A DNA stretch of 64,000 bases from Hermatobates lingyangjiaoensis (GCA_026182355.1 JAPFBL010001617.1:8681001-8745000); one strand, 5' to 3'; positions 46,620 through 57,810 are shown, numbered from the stretch's first letter. A program made the numbers and translations. The notes: generated from the letters alone by a model not told the origin.

Positions 46620-46660
<41 letters not shown>
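46620..46660. repeat. (TA)n microsatellite
   Basis: An uninterrupted alternating TA tract of about 40 bases at the edge of the FB2-type block. Confidence 0.95.
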
Positions 46661-46663
<3 letters not shown>

Positions 46664-46868
46664 GTGTCATGTGTTCATTCAGACTGCTGTTGTTGTTAAA
46701 ATCCACATACTATTTTTCTTTGTAAAATAATTTGTAATGTAATACTTAGTTTTTCTGTTTCAAAATTTATACCTCTGCCTATGAAAAAGGTTTTAAATAA
46801 AGACCGAAACGTTGGCAATGAGAGTTTAATTTGAACCGGAAGAACTGACTGAGTCCCGACAAACTGTA
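46661..46868. other. Possible PLE 3'-end relic
   Basis: It contains AAAGACCGAAACGTTGGCAA near 46800, a CGAAACGTT word typical of PLE/hammerhead-type ends and matching 55251-55259. No coding part. Confidence 0.35.
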
Positions 46869-47078
46869 GTTTATGTATATATATATATAAAGATTTCACA
46901 TAAACACGTGAAACAACAATCAATGATCAAACCACAATAAGAAATGGGAAAACAAGACTAAGATCTTTCAACCATAACAAGCGGTCTTCGTCAGTTGGGT
47001 TTTTGACTCTGACGAAGACCGCTTGTTATGGTTGAAAGATCTTAGTCTTGTTTTCCCATTTCTTATTGTGGTTTGATC

Positions 47079-47105
<27 letters not shown>
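46869..47105. repeat. Foldback FB1, copy b: perfect 70-bp hairpin between TA tracts
   Basis: Arms 46925-46994 and 47009-47078 are exact reverse complements over all 70 positions, with the 14-base loop TTGGGTTTTTGACT. TA tracts flank both sides (46877-46889 and 47079-47105). The outer left sequence 'aagatttcacataaacacgt' is shared with the other FB1 copies but lies outside the hairpin. The right arm carries CTGACGA (47009) and GAAA (47034) separated by a weak stem. Perfect arms indicate a young copy. Confidence 0.93.
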
Positions 47106-47109
<4 letters not shown>

Positions 47110-47289
47110 TACGAAATACACACTATTGAAAGTAACCTCGAAAAAGGAATCAATGTTTTTAGGAGTATGTATTTAACGTGTCTAAATATCTTACTTTAGA
47201 ATGAATTTACTTACCACCTTATATTTGGAACAGTTTTGACAATATTTTGTAGTAACAGTACCTATCATTTAAAAATATTTGTTCTATGA

Positions 47290-48487
47290 CTAGCTGACGT
47301 GACCGTCTTTGACGGGCATTTTACAAAAATTCAGAGGTGATACGTGGTATTCCAAAATATTATTAGAAATTATAGATTAGTAGAAAATATTATTATTAGT
47401 ACAGCGTTAGGTAAGAGCCTCTGATACACCCCATTAGCTGTCTCTCCTTCAGGTTCATGGAAGAACAGAGTTGAAACCTCCGACGACTCTTGAGCAAGAA
47501 ACATACAAGTTTTGACCATGTGAGAAACACTTGGTCTCTCTCACTTCAATTCCTGCGTAGATAGAGTTTCCCCTTGCGATTTATTTACCGTCATTGCGAA
47601 AGAGACGCTGAGAGAAAATTGTAACCGTTTGAATGTAAACGGATAGTTGCTCGGAATCAATGGTATGCGTGGTACACACACGGACTCCCCAGCACCACAC
47701 CCAGCCATGATGTCCGTCTCTATAACGTATCTGTGCAAACCGCGAATTCGAAGTTGTATCCTGTTGCACATTTTTGGCCACTCGAAACAGCATGATGGGT
47801 ATCCTTACTTTAAGTTTTAAGTCATGGGCAGGCATTCCAGGAGCAATTACGAAGTCAAGAAATTCAGTTCGATAATGAACTGCTTCCTCATTATTAATCA
47901 CTATTTTACTGACTTGTAAGTTTCTTCTTCGGCTCAATGCAGCGTACGAACATTTTTGTTGAATTTCCCTGCTTGTTCATTTGTAGGGGTCAGAATTGAT
48001 CGTTCACAAAGCCAGTTATTCTGAATAGATGGTAGATAATTAACTCCGGGAAAGACCTTGTCAATAATCTCTTGTTGGAAGTTTAAACGCAAACAAAATT
48101 AAAAGCAACTAAAAATAACTACTTGCCGCAGTATCAGGCACTTATTAAAAAGTATAAATAAATACCTGTATATTTTAATTTTTAGTATAATGTGTAGCTC
48201 ACCAAACACATCTTTAAACTCCATATCTCCGCTTCTACGTTGAATTTCTAATCCATTCAAATCTTAGATTTTAAGTTAGACATTGACAAATCTTTCTGTC
48301 AAAGATTCAGCTCGCTATGCATTATAATGACTGAGTTTACTTGTAACAAAATTTTGCGGACAAACAGACTGACAGAAATTTTTCTAAGGGTGAATTCGGT
48401 TTCTTTAATCTATAAAACGTAAAGATTACTTGAAATGAGTCAGTTCTAAGTAATGTAGAGACAAAACCTTTCTTTTATTTATATAGA
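47290..48487 (-). mobile_element. Helitron family 2, copy a (complete non-autonomous, 1.2 kb)
   Basis: Minus strand: the 5' end is TCTATATAAATAAAAGAAAG at 48487, after A. The 3' end has the hairpin CCGTCAAAGACGG (47303-47315), then CAGCTAG ending at 47290, followed by T. Insertion between A and T, a 5' TC and a 3' hairpin plus CTAG are the defining Helitron features. It carries only a helicase remnant, so it must be moved in trans. Confidence 0.9.
47541..47937 (-). pseudogene. Helitron-2 PIF1-like helicase C-terminal fragment (frameshifted)
   Basis: Two overlapping minus-strand frames make one helicase tail. The first (47581-47937) reads INNEEAVHYRTEFLDFVIAP, then GMPAHDLKLKVRIPIMLFR, matching 'NEExxxYPTEFLNSLxPSGMPPHxLxLKxGxPIMLLRN'. 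The second (47541-47771) reads MAGCGAGESVCVPRIPLIPS, then VSFAMTVNKSQGETLS, matching 'GxxxGxxxxIPRIxLxPS...SFAMTINKSQGQTL'. A frameshift near 47700 separates them. Rep and N-terminal helicase domains are absent. Confidence 0.87.
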
Positions 48488-51306
48488 TACTGGTTTCATT
48501 TTAGAGGCTCAAAAGTTTTAATAAGGAATAGGGGTTTCTTGAATATTTTTCCATCCGTCATTTGCAAAAATATTTAATCAGCTCAAAAATATTTAGTTTT
48601 CATTTGTGAGTCTTAATTTTGTAATTTTTTTAAATGTGCGAATAAAGAAACTGTTTAGTTCCTGCATATGTATGGCAGATGTAAAGTCAATTTAAAACAG
48701 ATTGATTTTAAGTCGCTAGAACAACTTTATTGTGCAGTTAAACACTAGTTGAATAAGTCAAGGCCAAGCAGAATTAATTACACTAGAAGTCTTGTACTTA
48801 CTAATTATGATCATTTACAGTATTAAACCAGGTGTTCAACTCCCTTCAAGAATGGCATGACACGTCAATTTGCATTAATGTATGTTAAAACTTGTAGTGT
48901 ACTTATGTAACTAAATAAAGGGTATTTGTGAACTGTTTTTGATGTAAATATACATGAAATTGAATGGATATCGTAAATTCTTAACGTTAGCAGTACAATG
49001 TCCTTGGAGTTGGTTTGCATAGTGGGAACTGTTAGAAGGTCAGAATTGCAGAAGGAAGGTCTTTTGTTAGATACTAGACTGGAATCGATATGCAGCCTTT
49101 CAAATGTCAAATGGGTGATAAAGTTGTTGGTAAAGCTAGATAAATATGCGAATTTCTTATATATGCAAAGGTATCAAGCCATTTTTCAATAATTTTGCAG
49201 CAGGATACACTAAATTGGCCTAATTACTCAATGTTGGTGCAATATGCGTGGTTGGCCATAGACAGCTTCCTCTTCCATTGTTCACCGATCCCATGCGTTT
49301 GCAATGGGCGTGGGACAAGTCCACCCATATTGATCCCAAGGTTGAATTCTACAAAATAGCTTTTCTATCGCCTGTAAATCAAATTTACTAGCAAATAAAT
49401 TAATACATGAAACTAACGGCTTAATTAAGACCTCTATACAAAAATTTCTGAAAATGAACATTTAGAGAGTTTTCTAATTTACTGTCTGCTATATTTTATG
49501 TTCATTAATAATCAAGACAAAATTGATATTTTTTTTGCCTTATCAACGAATCGTAACTGCGACCCTTGAATTTAGTTAATAGTCCAAATAATTCCGGACT
49601 CATTTATCACATATACCTCTGGCAAACATACCTTATTTTTCAAAACGTTATAATTATCTAATTAATAATACATGTTAAGTTAATTAATCACTTGATTCAT
49701 TTTACATATGTCAGTTTCATTCTAGATTTCCACTATGACAGAGACGCTTATCATTTCAATGCAGTTTCACAGTTAATCGTTTGCATGGTGATAACAGTTT
49801 AGATGAATATAAATCACAGGAGCAGCTCATTTTAAGATTTAATGAATTTCAAATAACTTTTATTGAGTGAGTTTTACATTCAGTGATGATTTTAACCATA
49901 AACTAATTCAAACTTTTATCAGTGGTATTTATGTTTATGTAATTATTTAATGTAATGTTTATGTAATTATGTTTATGTATTTATGTAATTATTTCATTAT
50001 TAACAATTCATTGTTAGGTATTCAGTTTCTTCGATACTTTTATGGGTTAAACTAGATTAAAAGACTAGCCAAAACCTAGGTAGTTTATTGTCTTTTGCAG
50101 CAGTTATTCTTTTAACCCAGTTATTCGGTTCATTGATTGTTTGCTTTAGAGATTTTTATTGATTTCAAAATTTCTAAAAAAATCAGTCACTTCAAAAAAT
50201 TCATAAGGTTTGCAAAAAACTCAAGAAAATAATAACAATTTTTTTTTCTAAGAAAAAAAATTCTTTTAATCACCTATCAGGTTTCCATCCCAAATATGTG
50301 ATTGCTATGAAATGGCTTTAAGAATAAAAGAAAGAACCTAGAAAAGAAACGGATTCACTATCGAAACTTTTTTGAATATTTCAAGATCCTTAACTCCATA
50401 AATTAATATGCCACCGTTTTTAAAACTGACATTGAAAGGAGAAAGAATTTAGTTTAGCTAATTTATCAGATTCAAGTTTCCGTATTATTTTAAGAAATTT
50501 GCATATCATAAAGTTTGAATTCTTACTTTATTTATTGCTTATTTTTGGTTTTTGATTAAGTAACAACATTAAACAAATTAATGAACACGGAAATAACATT
50601 AGCAGTAGTATGTTTTAAGTAAGCGAAAGTATAATAAATTGAATACAATAATTAATATAAAAGAGATGATATTTATATGGAAGTATTGGCAATGTTAAGT
50701 ACGAAAAAAGGAATTTAATTTGTTGGTTGGTTGTGAGAGGTGAAGGAGACCAAGGCGGTGCCGTCTACTGGTTTGTGGTAGGCGGTCTGAATCACACCCA
50801 CTCCTGCAGTTCCCTTTCACCCAACAGTTGGTCCAAGAATCTAGGCAGAAACTGTTTTGGCACTTTCAAGGACTTCCTAATAGTTAAAACTCATTCACAG
50901 CGTTATAACATTCTCCTGGACTTATTCAGCAAATGACACTCGGCCTTCCTTCTCTTTGTCCTTGCACTTGCCTGACCCCATTGGCCTGATAGTCATTAGG
51001 GGTCTAATATTCTATCACTCTTAAACTCATCATTACAGCAAAATATAACATTAATAAAAAATCTACTAACATTTGTTGTAATTAAAAATCAACAAAGGAA
51101 TCATATATATTTCCAATACTCCAGAAATGTTATACTTCACACAAAAAAAAAATGAAACGCCATATTGGGTAGGTAAATGTCCTTTTAGCACGAGTGTTAC
51201 ATACAACACAGTTTCTTTTTGAAGGACACGGTATAGTGTGGTGTTAGTATCACAAAGCCACTTCTAATCACTACCCGGTGTTCCTTTTAAATTAGAAAAA
51301 AAATAA
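48488..51306. other. AT-rich DNA without a supported gene
   Basis: 49926-49996 is a short degenerate tandem repeat of TTTATGTAATTA words. GC-richer patches at 49220-49350 and 50720-51000 have motif-free frames (including 50727-50936) and could be degraded gene or repeat pieces. Opposite frames overlap at 48865-49192 and neither is recognisable. Confidence 0.35.
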
Positions 51307-51900
51307 TCTGGAGTGGCCTACACTCACCATGGATAAACACCAAATCAAAATCGTTGACATTCGATTGAGCTTTTGTTTTATTTTAATGTGACTATCGTGA
51401 TGAAATTATAATATAAACTCTGGTAAAGTATTAACAAATTTATAAATAATCAATTTAATGATTTCATTGGTTTTATTGTAGCTATAACCATTTTGTCAAT
51501 AATAACAGATTTCAAATCGTTGATCTAAAAGAATCAGACAAGTTCTTATTATTTATATCAAACTGAAGGTCTGAGATTCATCAAACTCGTTCACAGTGCT
51601 ACCATATCTCACCTATCTAGCATCCATTTTTCATTTTAATATCAGCTTTGGATTGAACTACTTTATTGATTTTCAACATTGTCCTTAAGGAATTATGTGT
51701 CACTTTCATTAGTTATAGGTATGGTTTTCCAAAAATCTTGAACTTCTTCAAGGCAAATGTTTCGCATTTATAGATGGAATGTGATCAAAGGTTTGCACTA
51801 CTTACAGACAGAGTCTGCATTATTATTGTCATGTCAATTGCATCTTGCATAAATAGTAGTTATAAAAACAAACTGCTGTTAACTATTTTGCATATATTTA
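51307..51900 (+). repeat. R1 subfamily B copy
   Basis: It starts TCTGGAGTGGCCTACACTCA and follows the B-type block ('gtctgagattcatcaaactcg', 'tgtgatcaaaggttt', 'cataaatagtag') seen at 43737. Confidence 0.78.
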
Positions 51901-52169
51901 TATAACACTCTTCCATTGATGATATAGTGTTCTTTTACAAATGTAAATGCAGTACGAATGAGTTTTTTACTAAATTAGACACGGTTGCTGAACCTTTTAT
52001 CTGATGTCTTCTTTACCCATTCATCAATTAGTTCAATAAATTCCAAAAAGTTCATTAATCATTCCGCTTTTCCCCTTTTTTCTAGGTAACCATATTAAAT
52101 TTTTTTAATGTTTTTATTGTTTTATTATTAATTTTACTGTTTTATTGTTATTTTACTTTTGCTTTACAG

Positions 52170-52414
52170 TAAAAGAACTCATTGAGATTTCTGTAAGCTC
52201 ACAAATCAGGATGAAAGAAAGGACAAGAAAGGAAGGCGAGAGAGGTAAAGCAGAAAAAAAGGCAAAGTGGGCAGCAGACACTTTTTCAGGTGGGGTATTA
52301 AGGCCTAATGCACTTCAAGCAGACGAATTTCCAAATCCTTCTGTCTCGAAAGAATTAGAAAAAGCCCGTGAAATCCAGATTCATCAGAAAATGTTTTTAA
52401 CATGGAATGACTGA
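52170..52414 (+). CDS. Candidate terminal exon of an unidentified host gene
   Basis: A long T-rich tract leads into GCTTTACAG, a strong splice acceptor ending at 52169. The open frame then runs 81 codons to TGA at 52412-52414. The frame has no stop upstream either, back to about 52145. The peptide opens KELIEISVSSQIRMKERTRK, followed by a Lys/Glu/Arg-rich stretch. It then has AADTFSGGVLRPNALQADEF and PNPSVSKELEKAREIQ, ending HQKMFLTWND. Codon composition is clearly less AT-biased than the flanks. An AATAAA lies about 100 bases after the stop (near 52511), a plausible poly(A) signal. I do not recognise the family, and no partner exon was found. It is the best host-coding candidate in the window. 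Confidence 0.5.
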
Positions 52415-52886
52415 AACCAGGTATACAAATAGACTTCAATGTGACAAACCTTTCGCACCTCTTCCTAATAGTATCTAGCTTCTATGCTTAACAGCAGAGA
52501 CAACAAATGAAATAAACCACGTACTGGCATGCTTAAAAACTTTTATTAATGTGTTAATATTGGTAGGTTTGTATAAAATTTTAGGCGAAATAGATATTTT
52601 CAACAAGGTACCTAATTCAAGGAAGTGATGCCGCTCGCTTTGGATGTGGAAGCATCTAACATTGAAACTCCAACTGGCAAGGAATCAATAATAAAGCCAA
52701 AATGGTTGCAAAGAGGCCAATACGGAAATCAAAGTCTGCCATAGCCTTTTTTCCGTTAAATTTACAAAACATTAATCAACCCAAGCACTCAAAAATTCTA
52801 TTTCTCGCTACAATTTCATTACAATCCTTCAATTTGTGTTATATCTATCGTGTTCCAAAAGTTTGGAATCAATCATAAGTAAAAAA

Positions 52887-53425
52887 AACTGGAGTGGCTT
52901 CACTCAATTTAACTACAAGTAAACATAATATCATATTTCATGGTATAGATTATATAATGTTCCATTTAGGCATCATATAAATCTCTGAAAAGGGAGATGT
53001 TTCTTAGTCCTTCATTACTGGAGGTAATACAGATTGTCATTGATCCAATTATCAATATATGGTATATGCTTATTTGTGTATATCACAACACTGATGCATA
53101 TCACATCATTAGTACAACTACAGTGGTAACAACATTTTTGAAAAGCGAAAGTGTAGATTTCATGTTACGAAATAATCTCTCACAGGAGAACATGGATTTT
53201 GTTCCAATAGCCAGTAAATGTTTTACACAGTTTACCTGACCTCCTTCTACATTGAATATTTAAGACCAATATGCCCATTTCAAACTTGAAAATATTCCTA
53301 TTTTGTCTGAAACATGTCAGAAACATCTATGAAAAAAATGTCGTTTTAAAATAATTTTTAATATAAGATGTAGGATAATTATATGTATTGTTCTTCAAAG
53401 AATGTTTTCAATTTTAAATTATGTT
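52887..53425 (+). repeat. R1 left-part copy, nearly identical to 39358 copy
   Basis: It starts CTGGAGTGGCTTCACTCAA. From 'ttccatttaggcatcatata' (52963) to about 53340 it differs from 39433-39810 at only about three positions by my reading, whereas other R1 copies differ much more. It ends near 53425. The 52997-53239 frame is repeat DNA. Confidence 0.88.
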
Positions 53426-54092
53426 TTTTTTGTTTATTTTTCAAACAAAATTACATTAATCTAAGGTTTTTGTTTGTCACAGGAGATTTATAAATAGAGG
53501 TTTCCCAATTTGTTAATAAAGTGCTTTAACATAAAATAATATATTAGAATTAAAAAATGCATTGTAAATGATAAAACACAACTAATATAATTAAGAAATT
53601 AATGGGTATAAGAGAACACCTTTATTATTTATAATTGTACTTAAAAATTATTTCAAAAAATAATTTTCTTGAGTAGTGTTATATATGTTTAACCCTCTTC
53701 AATATCTACCGTTTTTCGTTGTCAAAACTCCTTCCTTCTGCAAGTTAAAACGAATATATATATATAATTAAAAGTTGAAAATTTACTTAAGAGATATACA
53801 TATAATCGATAATCACACTTACCATCTTTAATTTTTGGTACAACCGTCATAGAGGAAAAGTGAAGGAAGACTCAATGCGCAGGTAAAGCAATGGTTAGTG
53901 ACCGCTGGTGCAATGAGCCTTCCTTCACAGAAGAACGGTCGTACCAAATATTAGAGGACAAAAATGTGGTTTACTACAATACCGGGCGGGAACTTACACT
54001 CCTGATGACGATGATATAGAAGTGAGTTGCGTCAGTTCTTTCTGTGTTTCTTCTGTGTAATTTTACTCCTACTCGCAAACTATCTCTTTTTT

Positions 54093-54141
<49 letters not shown>
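53426..54141. repeat. Unassigned DNA, then FB2-like foldback and (TA)n
   Basis: A (TA) tract at 53754-53766 precedes 'cttaccatctttaatttttggtacaaccg'. Its partial inverse 'cggtcgtaccaaatattagagg' follows at 53937-53961, so this is a TA-flanked foldback with arms of about 25-30 bases. A long (TA)n tract lies at 54096-54141. Confidence 0.6.
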
Positions 54142-54143
<2 letters not shown>

Positions 54144-54553
54144 GCATAAACTAAAATAAAGCAAATACAGAACCTAAAATAAATAATTTTATTTTATACT
54201 AAAATAAACCTGTAAACGGTCAGTTTTTATTTTTCTCCACTGTTCTAACTTATTTCTTTGTAAGTTTTTTTATTGTTTTAGATTTCTTTTATATGTAATA
54301 ATTTACTGTTATCATCTTTATAATTGATTATTATCTTGTTTCCCTCCATTTTCTAGGTTTAGGAAAAAGTGGTTTAAATAAAAACGAAACATTCACAAAA
54401 CAGCTCCTCTGCAGGAGCACACAGACCTGGGTTCATTGGTAATCCATCCACAATAATAGCTAAAATTTGCCAAAATATGGGTGAAAAGTAAGCTACACAA
54501 ACTCAGGCGACTTAAAGTCCCTGTTATCCTTTAATAAAGGTTATCAACCCCTT

Positions 54554-54763
54554 TTGCTCAGTGGTGTACATAAATGGTCGGGTTCTGATTGCCTTACATA
54601 TTACAAAGGTATGACAATAAGATTGTTTTATAAACAAATAACAGAACATATACGAGAAGTAAAACACAAAAGCAAATCCCACAGCAATGATCAATTTATC
54701 TCCCATTTCACCAAAAATCTTGTCACTAATAAATCCATCAATTTGATCCAGATCGAAATATAG
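54554..54763 (+). pseudogene. Penelope-like element GIY-YIG endonuclease fragment (PLE-2)
   Basis: PLE proteins end in a GIY-YIG nuclease that cuts target DNA. The frame (from about 54540) reads GVHKWSGSDCLTYYKGMTIR, then LFYKQITEHIREVKHKSK, SNDQFISHFTKN and SINLIQIEI. 'GVY...C...YYKGMT.R.F..R..EHI' is the GIY-YIG catalytic strand, the Tyr-X-Gly and the Arg...Glu-His arrangement of PLE nucleases; here GVY is mutated to GVH. The RT part upstream is missing or unrecognisable. A hammerhead-like module follows at 55229, consistent with a PLE 3' end. Confidence 0.72.
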
Positions 54764-55228
54764 AAATTTTACATAAAAACAATGAATTCCGCGTTTATAT
54801 CTACCCTGGAAGCTTGCAAAATCAATAAATCATTGCGTGATAATTCTTCCGTTTGTCTCAACGAGCAAATCCCTAACTGTTCAGCTTTTCTTAAATTATT
54901 CATGTAAAAAAAAAGTTTCTATTTTCTCGTAATTTGTATTGTTATTTTTATAATTTTTATTTGTATTTCGTTATATTTCTCTGTATATTTTCTGCACTTT
55001 AACTTAAAGTGAATGTAAAGAGCTTTTCCTAACCGTTAGAAATGTCCCTGCTTCCCAATATGAAATAGATGTACACTCCATACACCCACCCACACCCACT
55101 TCCTTCCTAGTTAGTTATACCACAGACACCAACCCTTGGGTATTTTACTCTGTTTCCTTATTTCATTTTGTACCATTAATTTTATACTATGGATAACTCT
55201 CTGATGCCATTGTATTTTTTAGTTATAC

Positions 55229-55256
55229 CTGAAGAAGAACACTACGTGTTCGAAAC
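55229..55256 (+). ncRNA. Hammerhead-ribozyme-like core (PLE 3' region)
   Basis: CTGAAGA (55229-55235) is followed by GAACAC TAC GTGTTC, a perfect 6-bp stem with a 3-base loop (55237-55251), then GAAAC (55252-55256). CTGANGA-stem II-GAAA is the conserved hammerhead core, and minimal hammerheads are known from PLE ends. Stems I and III and the cleavage site are not convincingly visible, so activity is not claimed. Confidence 0.5.
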
Positions 55257-55269
55257 GTTTTGTTTATAT

Positions 55270-56035
55270 GATTTAAACTTCTATATGTAGAGACTTGTTC
55301 ATTAACTTTTTACCCTACAATCAGTGAATACAACATAATAACTGATAGCTCTACCTTAGAACTAAGGTAGTTAGATAGGTAGTTAGAACTATGTAGTTAT
55401 ATATTACAACTATATATGTCCTCATCAGGATGTTGAGTGCAATATACTTGGATTGTAAAAAAGTATAACCAATAGTGTTTCTTTTTTGAAAAACTGAAGG
55501 CTATTACTAGCCTCATACTCATACGTAATACTAGCCTCACATTACGAACACTCATACTAGAGAGTTTCTTAAATTAAACAGTGCCACTGAAATGAAAGTT
55601 AACAGAAATTGTAATGCACAAGTAGAATATTGTTGTGTCACATGCAAAGTCAAGCAGGAGATGAACGTGGAAGATTTGATTGGTATTGGTAGAACTATGG
55701 TGAGTAAGACATAGGCAATGGACTCAACTAACGGAGGAAGAGCCCAGCTGGACTTTCTCTGCTCAAGGCAAAAAGCAATAGCCTATGTAATCTAATGACG
55801 TTATGGAATTGTTGAGTAAGTGGTCGGAAATCAAGTTTACTTTTTATTTATTCAACAATACCCTATATATTATTAAACTACATTTGAAATGAAAATAAGA
55901 TTTGATTTAAAAAGAAAACAAAAAGAAATTAATCACAATAACATTTTGACAAAAATTTAAGAGTCATGTATGACTGTCATTTAAGTTATTTTACTCTTAT
56001 CATTAATTTGTATAATAGATGGTTATACTCATAGA

Positions 56036-56036
<1 letters not shown>
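55270..56036. other. No gene seen
   Basis: Short local repeats only: 'ggtagttaga' words at 55366-55400 and 'actagcctca' with 'actcatac' words at 55505-55560. Confidence 0.4.

Positions 56037-56095
<59 letters not shown>
56037..56095. repeat. Long (TA)n microsatellite
   Basis: An uninterrupted alternating TA tract of about 59 bases, the longest in the window, abutting a foldback FB1 copy. Confidence 0.95.
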
Positions 56096-56101
<6 letters not shown>

Positions 56102-56514
56102 TCAAACGAAATGGGAAAACAAGACTAAGATCTTTCAACCGTAACAAGTTGTCTTCGTCAGAGTCAAAAACCCAACCGATCAGTCAAAAAACCAATTTGA
56201 TCATTGATTGTTATGTCACGTGTTTATGTGAAATTTGTATATATACATCAACATCCAAACCACAAAAAGAAAATGAGAAAAAAGACTAAGTCTTTCAACC
56301 CTAAAAGCAGCTTTCATCAAAGTCAAATCTCAACTTAATTTGATTCTTAAAATCAACTTAAACTAAAGTTGAGTTGAAATTAATCTTAACTTCAGTTTAG
56401 ATTTGACTCTGAAGAAAACCACTTGTTTTGGTTGAAAGACCTTAGTCTTTCTTCCCATTCCATATTGTGGTTTGATCATTGATTGTTATTTCACGTGTTT
56501 ACGTGAAACATTGT
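56096..56514. repeat. Foldback FB1, copies c (two degraded units)
   Basis: The first unit (56096-56236) has 'aagactaagatctttcaaccg' and 'gttgtcttcgtcagagtc', then an outer 'attgttatgtcacgtgttta'. The second (about 56246-56514) has inverted arms with many mismatches, around an inner A/T-rich repeat ('aatctcaacttaatttgatt' against 'aattaatcttaacttcagtt'). Both keep the FB1 outer sequence 'cacgtgtttatgtgaaa'. Confidence 0.75.
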
Positions 56515-56516
56515 TA

Positions 56517-56990
56517 TATATAAATTAAAGTTACAACAAGAAAACACAAAAAAGAGACTAACACTCGATAATTTAGAGACAAAATAGACGATTCTCGATC
56601 ATTTCTGCTTACTTGCTGTCTTCAGGAGAGGAGAAGAAGATACGTGAAAGAGTTCACCCACTGATACAAAAGGACACACAGTGCAGTCCTCTTACCATTG
56701 TGGAACAGTTTAAGCAATGAATAAATCAGAGTATTAATTAAGTGAAAGAGGTGAGAAAGAAAAGAGAGAAAAATGGGAAGGAGAAAATCATGAATTTAAA
56801 ATTAAGGCAGACATGAGTAAAGATGAAAATATAACAGAAAATAACAGATAAAAAGTAAACTTTAGAGTGCTAAAGTGTGGTTAGTAAGAACATATTTTTG
56901 GGAAAAAAAACATAATGAAACAAAAAAAAGGTAACATAATAAAATAAATAAAGTAAGTAATCTGATTAAATTAAGACCGGGGGAACTTCT
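56517..56990. repeat. FB2-like PLE terminal sequence and flank
   Basis: 'Aaagttacaacaagaaaacaca' and 'tgctgtcttcaggagagg' parallel 46467-46560. On the minus strand it reads CTCCTGAAGACAGCAAGTAA, then GCAGAAAT. It lies directly 3' of the minus-strand PLE-3 relic. The rest is A-rich. Confidence 0.6.
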
Positions 56991-57650
56991 AGCATTTTTT
57001 CACCAAATGAGGGCTTCTTTAGAAGCCCTAAAAGTGATTCGGATGTTTTTAGTGGAGAGTTATCTCAGAATTTGGACGCTTAAGTACTCATTGAAAAGAA
57101 GTTTATGGATATTAGCAACAGACAGCTTGCTCTGTTGATCAACGGATGACCTCTGATCATTCATACGGAGGATAAGAAACGAGGAAGTAAAGTCCAAGTA
57201 TAATTAATTACATTTTATGCAGTCCAGACGATAAACGCAGTTGCTGGATGTGGAGGAACTAGCGGAGGAGTTGGTTACTAGTTGTCGAGGTGAAATGAGG
57301 ATTAGGGTTAATGATAGAACACGGAAGAAAATTTCTTCGGTCACATTGCTTCCTGCCAAAATGTCTATGAGAAAAGAAGTCACCAAGAGAGGGAGGCCAT
57401 CTAAATGAGATACGGCGGAATTTAGTGAATATATTGCATGTGATAGGAGAATATGAGAGTTGAGGAAATGTTCCTTGATAAGCGTGCGTAATTTATTAAT
57501 AGTAAGAAAGAATTTGGTAGTGAGGAAAGGGCTATTATCGTCAGAAATACAGTCATTACAAGGTGCATCTTTGATATCAGCCGGGATGATACGTTTGTTA
57601 AAAAGATGTTTGGGGAAGCCTCATTCAAAAAATTTTTGTTTTCGTTAATT
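56990..57650 (-). pseudogene. Penelope-like element C-terminal relic with GIY-YIG (PLE-3)
   Basis: The minus strand holds several frames of one PLE tail. An upstream frame (57422-57628) starts MNEASPNIFLTNVSSRLIS. The 57204-57386 frame ends SSNCVYRLDCIKCN at a stop. The same frame after the stop reads LYLDFTSSFLILRMNDQRSS and SKLSVANIHKLLFNE. 'CVYxLxCxKCNxxYIGxTxxxLxxRxxxHRxS' is the GIY-YIG domain with its Cys motif as found in one PLE group. Here the YIG position reads YLD. Stops and frame changes show that it is inactive. The FB2-like terminal sequence follows downstream. Confidence 0.68.
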
Positions 57651-57810
57651 AATTTTGTGATATTTGTCTTGAAGATTCCTGCACATTCTATGAATGCGTA
57701 ATATTATGCGTTATGCGTAACAGATACGAATAACTGTTTATTTATATGAACAGTTGAACAAAATAATCCTACGAAATAAATAAACTAAATGAATTTATTT
57801 TATATATATA

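Noticed and set aside
49220..49375. GC-richer patch with readings such as WAWDKSTHIDPKVEFYK
   Set aside because: Looked briefly like a mitochondrial or transposase fragment, but no family matches and the frame is short.
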